A DNA stretch of 64,000 nt, taken from AP-15 sp963790875. GTDB lineage: Bacteria > Pseudomonadota > Alphaproteobacteria > ATCC43930 > CGMCC-115725. The stretch is from contig CAWBQT010000003.1 of assembly GCA_963790875.1 (NCBI GenBank), positions 1,674,001 through 1,738,000 of the forward strand. The letters are read 5' to 3'. A program made the position numbers and the translations under genes. This document shows, piece after piece, positions 9,055 to 18,286 of this stretch; within the stretch, counting starts at the first letter, position 1; each line of letters opens with the position of its first letter. The notes under the pieces were generated by a model, which worked only from the letters and a program-made list of their open reading frames with translations, made no database searches and was not told where the DNA came from.

Positions 9055-9466
9055 AAGATCACCGTCGACACCAGCATTCTCGTCCGCGCCGTGGTCCGCG
9101 ACGACGAAATACAGGCCGAGGCCGCCGTTGCGCTGCTCAGAGGCCGAGATCATCGCCGTTTCGCTTTCTTGCCTGTGCGAATTCGTGTGGGTGCTGCGCC
9201 GGGTCTACGACTTTGGACAGCGCGATATTTCCGCCGCGCTCGTGGCGCTGCTGGATGCCGCCAATGTCGCCGTCAATCGCCCGGCCGCCGATGCCGGATC
9301 GGCAGTCTTCAATGCAGGTCGCGACTTCACCGACGGCGTGATCGCCTACGAGGGGGGCTGGCACGGCGGCGACACCTTCGTCTCTTTCGACAAGAAAGAA
9401 GGCTGTCGTGTCGATCGCTGGGCAGGGTCAAACGGTGAGGTTGCCGGCCTAGTGAATCAATTCTGA
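9055..9466 (+). pseudogene. VapC-like PIN-domain toxin, start codon and frame disrupted
   Basis: The frame from 9055 reads KITVDTSILVRAVVRDDEI, a PIN-domain start with its first acidic residue. It shifts near 9140 into AEIIAVSLSCLCEFVWVLRR and ends with DFTDGVIAYEG and DTFVSFDKK. The expected ATG just before KITVDTS is spoiled: the bases read atcgaag, where removal of one c would restore ATG AAG, six bases after AAGGAAG. Two separate one-base changes therefore inactivate it. An antitoxin is not clearly readable upstream. Confidence 0.7.
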
Positions 9467-9492
9467 CAGACCGCACTCAAAACTACTTGTTA

Positions 9493-9510
9493 CACCGGCG
9501 AAAGCCGGTG
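9493..9510. repeat. REP-like hairpin
   Basis: Perfect stem CACCGGC / GCCGGTG with a GAAA loop, between the broken PIN gene and the DUF488 pair. It has the form of the short extragenic palindromes widespread in alphaproteobacteria and could also act as a weak terminator. Confidence 0.55.
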
Positions 9511-9568
9511 CCCATTTCCGAAATAGATCTAGGCCTTTCCCGCGATGCAGGGGCGAAGGAGATGAGCG

Positions 9569-10200
9569 GTGGCCGACACCACGGTTGAAGTTCTGACCAT
9601 TGGGCACTCGACACTGCCCTATGAGAAGTTCCTGGAGCTTCTGCGCCGCTGCTCGGTAACGGCGCTCGCCGATGTGAGAACCGCTCCCTATTCGCGCCAC
9701 TCGCCGCAGTTCAACAAGGACGCGTTGCGGAAGGAACTCCGGCAGGACGGCATCGCCTATGTATTCCTCGGCCAAGAGCTCGGCGGTCGTCCAACGGACA
9801 GGAGCTGTTTTGCGACGGTGTGGCGGATTACGAAAAGATGGCCCGTATGGACGATTTCGCGAAAGGCCTCGAACGCGTCGTGGAGAGTGCGAAGAAGTGC
9901 CGGATCGCGATGATGTGCTCCGAGCACGATCCGCTGGATTGCCACCGCTGCTTGCTGGTCGGGCGCGCGCTCCATGCCCACGGCATTGCAGTCAGGCATA
10001 TCCTCTCGGACGGATCAGTCGTGGATCAGGCGGCCATCGAGGAGCGGCTGATGGAACTGTCGCGGCGGACGGACGCCGACCTATTTGCGTCGCGCGAGCA
10101 GCGAGTTGCGGCAGCATATCGCGAGCGCGCGTCTAAGGTCGCTTACGCGAAAAACAGGTCCAGTTCCCAGGGGCCTAGGGCGACGGAGCAGCTAGCTTGA
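9569..10200 (+). pseudogene. DUF488 family protein, frameshifted
   Basis: The GTG start has GAAGGAG about 9 nt upstream. The first frame gives VEVLTIGHSTLPYEKFLELL and ADVRTAPYSRHSPQFNKDAL, the DUF488 N-terminal signature. After RPTDRSCF (about 9815) the frame changes, and the rest follows as GVADYEKMARMDDFAKGLER with the conserved MCSEHDPLDCHR. One missing g (gcggac to gcgac) at about 9817 explains it. Restored length is about 210 residues, normal for the family. The stop overlaps the TTG start of the next gene. Confidence 0.8.
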
Positions 10201-10604
10201 ACGATATAGAGGTCGCAACGATAGGATTTACCAAGACCAACGCCGCTGGCTTCTTCGAGCGCCTCAAGAAGGCCGGTATGAAGAAAGTCGTCGACGTCCG
10301 GTTACACAACACGTCTCAATTGGCTGGTTTCGCCAAGGCGGCCGACCTCGCGTATTTCCTTAAGCAGATTTGTGGCGTGGAATATGTCCACCAGCCGCTT
10401 TTGGCGCCGACCGACGACATTCTGAAAGCCTATAAGCGGGAGAAGAGCGATTGGGATGTTCATCAGGAACGGTTTATGAGCCTTGTGGCGGAGCGGGCAA
10501 TTGAAAAGCGCCTCCAGCCCGACGCATCTCAGGGGGCTTGTCTGCTCTGCTCCGAGGACAAGCCGCACCATTGTCATCGTCGCCTGGTCTGCGAGTATCT
10601 TTGA
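10197..10604 (+). CDS. DUF488 family protein
   Basis: 135 residues, intact. Motifs are VATIGFTKTNAAGFFERL, VVDVRLHNTSQL and the C-terminal LLCSEDKPHHCHRRLVCEYL, which carries the Cys/His-rich DUF488 end. TTG start overlapping the stop of the preceding DUF488 gene (TTGA) shows the two are one operon. Paired DUF488 genes of unequal length are common; the function is unknown, although the CxxxxxxxCHR pattern suggests a metal or nucleotide site. Confidence 0.85.
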   Translation: MNDIEVATIGFTKTNAAGFFERLKKAGMKKVVDVRLHNTSQLAGFAKAADLAYFLKQICGVEYVHQPLLAPTDDILKAYKREKSDWDVHQERFMSLVAERAIEKRLQPDASQGACLLCSEDKPHHCHRRLVCEYL

Positions 10605-10758
10605 ACGGCAAATGGGGCGGGGTACTGAAAGTTAGGCACCTATAATTCAACGCAATGTTCAGTGGCGAATTGAACAAAGTTGCCAGGTAGCTTTTCCAGC
10701 GTGGCGCGATGCGAATGATCTGGCGGATCGAGAGAGGCGGTCGATCTGACCTGGTTAA

Positions 10759-11563
10759 TTAATTATGAGCGAGCATCAGAGCATCCGGTGCAGCGCGGCG
10801 AACGATCAGGGCATGTGGCGGAGGAACGGGCAATAGGAGGGGACGCATACCGGTATTGCGCATGATCAGCACGAAATTATAGGCGACGGTGCGATACCAA
10901 TCGCTTGACGGGCGGTTCGCGGCCTTCACCCACGACCCGCCCGACGGTGTGAAGTTTGCGGTACTCTTCGGGGCTGAACGCATCGCGGCGCATCGTCGCG
11001 AGCGTCGGTCTGCCTTGAAACCGTTGATCCGCCCTGATGCAGCGTTTTTTGAGCGCGAAACTCATCACAGCGCGGAAGACGGACATCTCGAAGCGGATGG
11101 TCGCGTCCCTCACCTGCACGCGCAGACGCCACTTGCTCGTCTCGCGCCGCCAGATCGGATAATCGTCCCACCCTCTTGCCCGATCAGACGGATCTGGGTC
11201 GACCCGACATAGGAAGAATCGAGACGAGCCAGGATGACGGAGTTGCATTTGCGGCCAGCGGGCGTCCGAGACCTGGCCGGTCGGGCCGCGCCGCTTTTGT
11301 AGATCGACATACTCCTTGGCGATTTGGCTGAAGGACCGGTTGAAGATTGGTACGTCATGTTTGATGCGGAAGCTCAAATCCGCGTCGTGATCGTACGCGC
11401 GGTGGCGCGCGACCGCGACATCCGCGGTCTTGAGCGAGATCGTCTTGTGCCGGTCGGTCTTGGGGAGATTGGCGCGGCAGTACCAGTTCCGATGCTGGAC
11501 ATCGCCGCGCCGGAAGATCACGAGGCCGGGTTCGAGCTCTTCCTTGTCCGTCAGAAACGTCAT
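10759..11563 (-). pseudogene. Tyrosine-type integrase remnant with several frameshifts
   Basis: Reading from 11563 on the minus strand: an N-terminal SAM-like region (PIFNRSFSQIAKEYVDLQKR), a middle part readable only in another frame (YVGSTQIRLIGQE), then WDDYPIWRRETSKW and AFSPEEYRKLHT. A further shift gives RTVAYNFVLIMRNTGMRP, which is the start of the catalytic domain carrying the first Arg. The rest of the catalytic domain is missing. At least three shifts plus a 3' truncation make this real decay. It marks an old island edge. Confidence 0.75.
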
Positions 11564-11598
11564 GTGCGCTATCGCCCTGTGCCGATCCGAGGATCACA

Positions 11599-12543
11599 CT
11601 AGGGTAGCCGTGCCAAGCGCGTCGTCAGCAGGTCATAGACACCCTCGGCATCGACTTCGGTCATGAATTTCGCATTGACAGGCCGACCGGTGACGCCGAA
11701 CCAGTCGACGACGGTCATCCCCGAAGCGAGCCGGCTCTCGGTCTCGACCGCGACGTTGACGTCGCGGCCCCCGAACAGATCCGGGCGCAACAGGCAGGCG
11801 ATCACGCACGGGTCGTGCAGCGCTTGGGCCCGTGTGCCGAACCGGTTCGCCCGGGCGTTTTCGAAACCGGCCAGCAACATGGCAACCGCCGGACCGCATC
11901 GGTTGGGCAGCGCGCGCAATGCGGCGAGGCGAGGCGGCGTGCTCAGCACCTGATGGGTGACATCAAGCGGGATTAGCGTGACCGGCACGCCGCTATCGAG
12001 GACGATCGCTGCGGCATGCGGATCGACATGGATGTTGAACTCCGCCGCCGGCGTCACATTGCCGATCTCGAAGCCGGCGCCGCCCATGACGACCACCTCG
12101 CCGATCTTGCCGGCGATGTCCGGCGCTTTGACCAGCGCCATCGCGATGTCGCTCAGCGGCCCCAGCGCACACAAGGCGACGCCGCCCGGCTCGGCGGCGC
12201 GCAGGGTCTCGATGATGAAGTCGACGCCGTGCGGTGTCTGTAGCGGCATCGTTGGCTCCGGCAAGCCGAGGCGCTCGCCCAAGACATCGCCGTGAATTCC
12301 GGCCGCCGTCGCCAGCGGGCGCAGCAGCGGCCGGGCGCAGCCGGCATAGACGGCAAGACCCGTTCGCCCGGCCAGCTCGCAGATTTGCCGCGCATTGCGC
12401 TCGGTCTGCGCCAGCGGCAGATTGCCGGCGACCGCGACGATCCCCAGCACCTCCAACGCGTCGGGCGCCGCCAGGGCCAATAGGATAGCTACCGCGTCAT
12501 CAATCCCGGGATCGGTGTCAATGATGATTTTCCCGGGGATCAC
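11599..12543 (-). CDS. Inosine/uridine-preferring nucleoside hydrolase
   Basis: 314 residues from GTG at 12543. The calcium-binding motif KIIIDTDPGIDDAVAILLAL is at the N-terminus, and GPLSDIAMAL and VVMGGAGFEIGNVTPAAEFN lie further on, all diagnostic for the family. It cleaves the N-glycosidic bond of nucleosides for base salvage in the cytoplasm. The start lies 5 nt after the stop of vapC on the same strand, so it is probably translated from the toxin-antitoxin transcript. The C-terminus is complete. Confidence 0.9.
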   Translation of the reverse strand: MIPGKIIIDTDPGIDDAVAILLALAAPDALEVLGIVAVAGNLPLAQTERNARQICELAGRTGLAVYAGCARPLLRPLATAAGIHGDVLGERLGLPEPTMPLQTPHGVDFIIETLRAAEPGGVALCALGPLSDIAMALVKAPDIAGKIGEVVVMGGAGFEIGNVTPAAEFNIHVDPHAAAIVLDSGVPVTLIPLDVTHQVLSTPPRLAALRALPNRCGPAVAMLLAGFENARANRFGTRAQALHDPCVIACLLRPDLFGGRDVNVAVETESRLASGMTVVDWFGVTGRPVNAKFMTEVDAEGVYDLLTTRLARLP

Positions 12544-12548
12544 GGGGC

Positions 12549-12986
12549 TTAGCGCGGAACGACCGGGTTGACGATCTCGACGCCGAGCCACTCGAAATGG
12601 CGCCGGTTCAGCGTGACGACGACGAGTTCGCGCGCCTTGGCGATCGCCGCGATCGCGACATCGGCAAAGCCCGGATGCCGGCCGGCGGCTTGGGCGGCGT
12701 CGCTGAGCACGCCGGCAACCCTTGCTGCAGCGAGATCGAAGGACAGCACGCGGTCCGCATAAATGGCGAGGATCCGGTCGAACCACACGCGCAGAGCATC
12801 TGCCCGTCGGACGGACCCGGTTCGAAAAAGCTTGGCGATGCCGGTCTCAATCTCGGCGGCCGTGACCGCCGAGAAGTACAGCGCCTCGGTGCGATCATCG
12901 AACCAGCCAGCCGCACTTTCGGGCATCGTGTGCCTCCCGGGAGCGAAAGCGCTCAGCACGTCGGTGTCGAGCAACCAGCCATTCAC
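12549..12986 (-). CDS. PIN-domain toxin (VapC/FitB type)
   Basis: 145 residues. Predicted ribonuclease of a type II toxin-antitoxin pair. The N-terminal WLLDTDVLSAF carries the first catalytic Asp, AAEIETGIAKL the Glu, and HPGFADVAIAAIAKARELVV the later acidic cluster, so the active site looks intact. It overlaps its antitoxin by 4 bp (ATGA), the usual coupling. It is the only one of three PIN genes in this region that is not frameshifted. Confidence 0.88.
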   Translation of the reverse strand: MNGWLLDTDVLSAFAPGRHTMPESAAGWFDDRTEALYFSAVTAAEIETGIAKLFRTGSVRRADALRVWFDRILAIYADRVLSFDLAAARVAGVLSDAAQAAGRHPGFADVAIAAIAKARELVVVTLNRRHFEWLGVEIVNPVVPR

Positions 12987-13225
12987 AGATCGACCTCGCG
13001 GAGGGGTGACTGGTCGCGTTCGGTCTCAATCGCCTCCGGGATATCCCGCAATAGAGCTGCAAAGCTCGGACGCTCGGTCGAATAGAGCCGCCGGGCATGC
13101 TCGACAGGCACGACGACGGCCGACGGCCGCCCGTGCTTGGTAATTGTCGTGGGTTCGCCGCGCTCAGCCGCCTGGACGACCGCGGAGAATGAGGCCTTGG
13201 CATCACGCAAACGGAGCGTCCTCAC
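12983..13225 (-). CDS. Phd/YefM-type antitoxin
   Basis: 80 residues. LRLRDAKASFSAVVQAAERG and TTITKHGRPSAVVVPVEHA are the Phd/YefM DNA-binding fold signature; the C-terminal tail would wrap the toxin. It is the first gene of the operon and overlaps the PIN toxin by 4 bp. An 18-nt palindrome 14 bp upstream (13240-13257) is the probable autoregulatory operator. Confidence 0.88.
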   Translation of the reverse strand: MRTLRLRDAKASFSAVVQAAERGEPTTITKHGRPSAVVVPVEHARRLYSTERPSFAALLRDIPEAIETERDQSPLREVDL

Positions 13226-13239
13226 GCTCGCCTCCGTTA

Positions 13240-13257
13240 GTGACTACATGTGGTCAC
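13240..13257. promoter_or_regulatory. Palindromic operator upstream of the antitoxin gene
   Basis: GTGACTACATGTGGTCAC is an 18-nt inverted repeat with a single mismatched pair, centred about 23 bp before the antitoxin start. Phd/YefM antitoxins bind such palindromes to repress their own operon; assignment here is by position and symmetry. Confidence 0.6.
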
Positions 13258-13299
13258 GTATCGCACCAACGTGCGGTTCCTGCAAGTACTCCAGACCCG

Positions 13300-15130
13300 T
13301 CATTTCTCCGGCATCCCCGCCTTGCGCAGGCCGAGGCAATAAGTGGCTTCGAAGAGGGCGCGGACCTTCGGCACGCCCCAGTATCCGACGGCTCTCAGGC
13401 GGGCCAAGTTCGAGTAGCGATTGTCGGCCAGATTCCGGGCTTCGGCGAGCTCGGCGGCGGCGCGTTCAGTCTCGTCTTTGAGGGCATAGGCGGAGGCGAG
13501 GTAAGCATGAACAGCGGGGAGTGGCGCTGCGCGCCTTTTCGAGCCAGACGATCGCTTCGTCGGTGCGCGACTGCAGCAGATGAACGCGCCCGATCTCGAA
13601 ATACCAAGCGTCAATTCTGACATGGCGGACGGAGGGCTTGCTCTAAGAGCGGAACCGTCTCCTCTATCGACCCGGTGTCGAATTTGGACGCACTGTCTCG
13701 TATTCGAGAATGGCCTCGTCGAATCGGTTCTGAGCGCGCAGCACCATGGCTTTGGCGTAATGCGCACCCGGGCTGCCGGGCGACGCTGCCAAGGCTTGTC
13801 CCACCAGCCGTTCCGCGCGGGCAATGTCGGCCGCGGCCGAGGCGCTCATTCCATCCATCACGCGGCTCGCGAGCGCACTTGCCAACAAGCTCTGCGCCTC
13901 AACGGAACCGGGATCGAGGGCCAAGGCGTGCTCGAACAGGCCGATCGCCTCCGTGTAACCCTCACGCGACGCCGGCTGGTTCCTGACGGCGCGTCCTCGA
14001 AAAATGTAGTCCAGGGCGTCGGGATGCTCCTTCGGCCGGGAGGCCTCCGCAGTGGCCAACTCATCGTTGAGCACGGCCGCGATCCGACCGGTGATCTCAT
14101 TTTGCAGGGCGAACAGATCGCCGATGTCACGGTCGAACCGGTCCGCCCACAGATGCGCGTCGGTCTCGGCATCGATCAGCTGGGCGTTGACCCTCACCTG
14201 ATTGCCGGAACGCTGAACACTCCCTTCGAGCATATAGCGGACGCCCAGCTCGCGGCCGATCTGCTTCGCGTTGACCGGTTTGTCCTTGTAGGTGAATGCG
14301 CTGTCGCGCGAGATCACGAGCGTGTGTGCGATCCGCGACAGATCGGTCGTCAGATCCTCGGTGATCCCGTCGGCGAAATATTGCTGCTTTGGATCGTCGC
14401 CGAGATTGGCGAACGGCAAGACGACAATCGACAAGCGCGGTGCAACGAGGGCTGTGAAATTGCGATAGCCGCCGCGGATGTAGCGGAGGATTTCGGCGCC
14501 GGCCAAACCCACCACGCCACCGCAGCGATGACAAGCGCCGCCAAAGCGGCCGCCGCAAGTGCGGCAAGGACGTTGCGCCGCCGCCGCGGGGCCGCGATCG
14601 GCACGCCCGATGCCGGCAGATCGGCAACCGCTTCGGGGCGCAGCAGCGATGTTCTTGACGCTCTGCTCGCCCCGTCCTCGAACGGATAGGGAGCCTGTCG
14701 CGGATCTGCTCGCGCACCGTCCGCGAGATGCAGATCCCGCCGGGCTCGGCCAACGCTTCTAGGCGCGCCGCGACATTGACGCCGTCGCCGAAGATGTCGT
14801 CGTCCTCGGCGATGACGTCGCCGAGGTTGACGCCGACGCGAAACCGGATGCGCCGCTCGTCGGGCACATCAGGCTCGCGGTCCATCATCATGCGCTGCAC
14901 CTCGGCGGCGCAGCGCACCGCGTCGACGACGCTGGAAAATTCCGCCAGCAGGCCGTCGCCGGTGTTCTTTACGGTGCGGCCATTGCGCTCCGTGATCTTC
15001 GGCTCGACCAACTCGGCGAAATGCGCCCTGAGGCGTGCATGGGTGGCTTCCTCATCCGCCCCCATCAGGCGCGCGAATACCCCGCCACATCGCCGGCGAG
15101 GATCGCGGCGAGACGGCGGGTCGAGGCCAT
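13300..15130 (-). pseudogene. Class III adenylate cyclase with TPR region, multiply frameshifted
   Basis: A start at 15130 gives MASTRRLAAILAGDVAGYSR, then a shift (about 15077) to LMGADEEATHARLRAHFAEL and the cyclase core FGDGVNVAARLEALAEPGG. A further shift leads to a transmembrane stretch (VLAALAAAALAALVIAAVAW). After a shift near 14445 comes LSIVVLPFANLGDDPKQQYF, then a TPR-like region to 13664 and more shifts to a stop at 13300. At least five breaks. When intact, this common rhizobial family makes cAMP under control of TPR domains. Decay or dense sequence errors are both possible. Confidence 0.75.
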
Positions 15131-15294
15131 GGCTGCGGCAGCCCACCCTGGTCGAAGAGACGGTTGAAAGTTAACTATATCACATTCGAATAAGCCGACA
15201 TGCGTAAGCGGGAGCACACCCCGGGCTCGACACTGGCGGGCGTCGAGGACGGTGTGTCGGACCTTCGCGTGGCCTTTCTCAAGTTGGGATTGAG

Positions 15295-15329
15295 TTTCTG
15301 ACCAAAGCTGCCATCTTTATGGTCAGAAA
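15295..15329. promoter_or_regulatory. Inverted repeat upstream of the second antitoxin gene
   Basis: TTTCTGACC (15295-15303) and GGTCAGAAA (15321-15329) are perfect 9-bp arms separated by 17 bp, ending 15 bp before the antitoxin ATG at 15345. Position and symmetry fit an autoregulatory operator. Confidence 0.5.
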
Positions 15330-15344
15330 TGGATGGAGCTGACT

Positions 15345-15579
15345 ATGCCGGTTTGGCAGGTCCAGCACGCCAAAGCGCGATTGAGCGAGGTGATCGCGCG
15401 AGGGTCCCCAGACAATCACCCGCCACGGCGCCGAGCGGGCGATCGTCTTGTCGATCGAAGATTATCGCGCCCTCGTCTCGCAAAAACCCGATTTCAAGGC
15501 CTATCTGCTCGGCGGCCCAAAATTCGATGACTTGACGATCGAGCGCGACCGCGACACCGGCCGCCCCGTCGATCTTTAG
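15345..15579 (+). pseudogene. Phd/YefM-type antitoxin, frameshifted
   Basis: MPVWQVQHAKARLSEVIAR is a Phd-type N-terminus. After about 15405 the frame changes to GPQTITRHGAERAIVLSIED and KPDFKAYLLGG, ending before the TAG at 15577-15579. Compared with relatives a few codons are also missing at the junction, so this is a small deletion rather than a one-base slip. It directly precedes a PIN toxin gene. Confidence 0.75.
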
Positions 15580-15581
15580 TC

Positions 15582-16000
15582 ATGGCGAGCGGCTACCTCC
15601 TCGACACGACTGTTGTTTCGGAAACTCGCAAGACTCGTCCCGCACCGGGCGTGAGCGCGTTTCTCGCCGCGGCCGATGAGGCAGCGCTGTTCGTCAGCGT
15701 TCTGACGCTCGGCGAGCTTCGCAGAGACGTTGCCGCGCGCCGCCGGACCGATGCAGTCTTGGCCGATCGGATCGGCACTTGGGTGGACGGCATCGAAGCC
15801 ACCTTCGCCGATCGGGTGCTGCCGATAGATCCGGCTGTTGCGCGCATCTGGGGCGAACTTTCGGCCAGTCGTGCAGTCTACCGGTGATCGATACACTGAT
15901 CGCGGCCACGGCGATCGCGGGTGGCCTCACCCTCGTTACCCGGAACACGCGCGACGTTGTGGCGATGGGAGTGCCACTCCTCGACCCGTGGCAGGGTTGA
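15582..16000 (+). pseudogene. PIN-domain toxin (VapC type), frameshifted
   Basis: MASGYLLDTTVVSETRKTRP starts a VapC/FitB-like PIN domain. Near 15878-15882 the frame ends prematurely. The remainder, PVIDTLIAATAIAGGLTLVT and the typical tail GVPLLDPWQG, is in another frame ending at 16000. One missing base would explain it. It follows the broken antitoxin by 2 bp, so the whole locus is a dead or mis-sequenced toxin-antitoxin pair. Confidence 0.78.
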
Positions 16001-16052
16001 GCGCCGATCATCGGGGGTGGATCTTCGATCCCAAACGAGAGGGATGACCAGA

Positions 16053-16799
16053 ATGAGCGCAGGCGGCGAATTTGCCGGGTTTCGGCCGGCGACATTCGCG
16101 TTTCTCAACGATTTGCGCGACAACAACGACCCCGCTTGGTTCAAGCCGCGCCAGGTCGTTTACGAGGCCGAGGTGCTCGCCCCATTCCGCGATCTGATCG
16201 CCGCGGTCGGAGCGGCGCTACGGGAGGCCGGGTTGCCGCTCGCCGGCGATCCCCGGCGCAGCATTTTCCGCATCTATCGCGACGTCCGCTTTTCACGCGA
16301 CAAGCGGCTCTACAAGACGCATGCCGGGGCGGTGCTGACGCGCTCGGGGGATAAGCGCGACCCGGGATTGCTCTATCTCCATGTAGCCCCCGGCGAGTCG
16401 ATGGTGGCGGCGGGCTTCTGGCATCCGGAACCCGCGCTTCTCGGCAAGCTGCGGCGCGCCATCATGGTCGAGGCCGACGCGTTCCTCGGGTTGGTCGACC
16501 GCTTGGCGGAAGCGGGCCTGCCGATCGCGAGCGACGAAAAGCTGAGCCGACGGCCGCGGGGTTTCGAAGCGGCGAAGGGCACGCCGGTGGCGGACTATGT
16601 CGGGTGGAAGTCGTTCACGGTCCATCGGGCATTGAGCGACGCGGAGATGCAGTCGCCGATCCTTGTCGACCGCATCGTCGCGTTTGCGAAAACGGTCATG
16701 CCGTTCCTCGAATGGGGTTGGTCGGCGATCGACGACGACGTGCCGGCGCCGATGGCGATCCGCGCGCCGGCCCGGCCGCTGCCGAAACCCGATTTTTGA
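16053..16799 (+). CDS. DUF2461 domain protein (TIGR02453 family)
   Basis: 248 residues. FAGFRPATFAFLNDLRDNND opens the family; RRSIFRIYRDVRFSRDKRLY and KTHAGAVLTR form the conserved core, followed by GLLYLHVAPGESMVAAGFWH. The function is unknown. ATG 16053 is used; ATG 16044 is in frame and also possible. Length is slightly above the usual 220-230 residues. Confidence 0.88.
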   Translation: MSAGGEFAGFRPATFAFLNDLRDNNDPAWFKPRQVVYEAEVLAPFRDLIAAVGAALREAGLPLAGDPRRSIFRIYRDVRFSRDKRLYKTHAGAVLTRSGDKRDPGLLYLHVAPGESMVAAGFWHPEPALLGKLRRAIMVEADAFLGLVDRLAEAGLPIASDEKLSRRPRGFEAAKGTPVADYVGWKSFTVHRALSDAEMQSPILVDRIVAFAKTVMPFLEWGWSAIDDDVPAPMAIRAPARPLPKPDF

Positions 16800-16991
16800 T
16801 TTCCGCGGGGTCCTGCTTCGGAAGTCGATCGGACGATACTACGGGCATCTGCGGCGGCGGCGTTCGGTCTGTTACTGATCTCGTCAATAAATACCGAAGC
16901 CCCGGCGGAGAAGGTTCAGCTGATCGCGATACCGCCTGCCGGCGCCGGCGTGGATACCATCGAGGCATTGCCGCCAAGGAGGAGAAACGGC

Positions 16992-17390
16992 ATGAAGAAG
17001 AGCGGATCGCAGAAAAGCAAGTCTCCGTCTCAGCTGATAGACGCCAGAATCGATGAGCTCGGCGACTGGCGGGGCGAGATGCTCAGTCGGCTACGTAGCT
17101 TGGTCAAGGAAGCCGATCCCGAAGTCGTCGAGGAGTGGAAGTGGAGAGGCGTTCCGGTGTGGTCGCACGACGGATTGATCTGCACCGGCGAGACTTACAA
17201 GAACGTCGTGAAGATGACCTTCGCCAAAGGGGCGGCTTTGAAGGATCCTTCGGGCCTCTTCAACTCCAGCCTTGACGGGAACACAAGGCGTGCCATCGAC
17301 TTCCACGAGGGCGAGAAGATAGACGAGGGGGCGTTGAAGACTCTCGTTCGCGCCGCCGTGACCCTGAACAAGCCCACAGCTAAAAGCTGA
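16992..17390 (+). CDS. DUF1801 domain protein
   Basis: 132 residues. Features are IDARIDELGDWRGEMLSRLR, EWKWRGVPVWSHDGLICTGE and VKMTFAKGAALKDP; this is the small iron-chaperone-like DUF1801 (YdhG-like) fold. A very strong GGAGG lies 9 nt before the ATG, supporting the start over an upstream in-frame codon. No partner gene is obvious. Confidence 0.88.
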   Translation: MKKSGSQKSKSPSQLIDARIDELGDWRGEMLSRLRSLVKEADPEVVEEWKWRGVPVWSHDGLICTGETYKNVVKMTFAKGAALKDPSGLFNSSLDGNTRRAIDFHEGEKIDEGALKTLVRAAVTLNKPTAKS

Positions 17391-17423
17391 TCCACGTCGA
17401 TAATTTCAGGATTTCAGGCGTCA

Positions 17424-17526
17424 TTACCTAGTTCGGGTGCGAACGTTGGCGGTGAAAAAGTCGATGAACCGGAACGCCGCGCGCTCGCCGGCAGCGGCGA
17501 CCACCGCCGGCCCCAGCATTTTGACC
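17424..17526 (-). pseudogene. N-terminal fragment of a tyrosine-type integrase
   Basis: The minus-strand frame reads MLGPAVVAAAGERAAFRFID then FFTANVRTRTR and stops at 17424. This matches the start of integrases common in alphaproteobacteria (FFTANIRNPNTRAAY). Only about 33 residues remain, so this is a truncated relic. A second relic of the same type lies at 34651-34949. Confidence 0.5.
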
Positions 17527-17905
17527 CCGCCGCCGGATCGAGGATCGCGATCGCCGTTGTTTTTCCCGACCCGTTGTCGGGCATTTCGGACTCGGCCATC
17601 GAACCCGGTTCAAAACACGCGGGAATGGGGTTGACCTACAGTTAGCAACGTCGCTCATTTTTTGAGCAGTGCGGTGCGGTCCGCGCCGCACGCCAACCCG
17701 CACCAGTTTTCAACCGGGCCATCCCCGGAATTTGGGGAAAGCCCAGATCAACATCTTGTGTCCGTGTGCGCCCAAGTATTCTTGACCGCTTGGCACGCCC
17801 GAAAACCAAATAAAACGCCGCGTCAGGTCCCGATGAGCGACGCGCCCAGTCCCAAGGATAAGATTATAGGGGAACGAGCGGACCAGCAGTCGGCCGTGCC
17901 GCGGG
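17527..17905. other. Non-coding stretch
   Basis: No supported gene. Around 17670-17695 an imperfect GC-rich hairpin (GTGCGGTGCGG with CCGCGCCGCAC) follows a short CTCA-T-TGAG hairpin. Confidence 0.5.
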
Positions 17906-18061
17906 TCAAAACCTGCTGTAGCCGAACAGCCGGTAGACGATGAGCACGATCAGCAGAATGCCGCCGATGCCGATGCCGCCAGCGTAACCGTAACGCGAAT
18001 AACCGTAGCCACCGCCGCCAAACAGCAAGAGCAGCAAGATAATTAAGATCACTAAGCCCAT
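17906..18061 (-). CDS. DUF3309-like small membrane protein
   Basis: 51 residues from ATG 18061, with GAGGAGGG about 8 nt upstream. Two hydrophobic helices (LVILIILLLLLFGGGG and IGIGGILLIVLIVYRL) are separated by a Gly/Tyr-rich turn (YGYSRYGYAGG), the layout of DUF3309 proteins. The longer frame upstream runs through the 163-bp repeat and is unlikely to be translated. One of six tiny hydrophobic proteins in this island. Confidence 0.75.
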   Translation of the reverse strand: MGLVILIILLLLLFGGGGYGYSRYGYAGGIGIGGILLIVLIVYRLFGYSRF

Positions 18062-18096
18062 TTCGGCGCCCTCCTCATCCTCGGTCCCTGCACTGT

Positions 18097-18259
18097 CGAC
18101 CGGACCGTCCCTATGACAAGTATAACCCAACCAACGCGCGAGTTGGGAATTCCTCATCGAGGCAGAAGGCAGGCCCGCCCATCTGAGCCGTGCCGAGGCC
18201 GACTGGTCATTGTAAAAGCGTGCAAGACCGCGTTCCGAGAGGGAGGAAACCCTTTTGCC
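18097..18259 (+). repeat. 163-bp dispersed repeat, copy 1
   Basis: About 95% identical to the reverse complement of 47513-47676. It begins CGACCGGACCGTCCCTATG and ends CCCTTTTGCC. It lies between the divergent small gene and the secreted protein gene at 18287. In both copies the same end faces a downstream gene (18287 here, the AT-rich gene at 47.5 kb there), so it may carry a promoter. Confidence 0.8.
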
Positions 18260-18286
18260 ACACCGCGCTCATCAGAGGAGGTCGCT

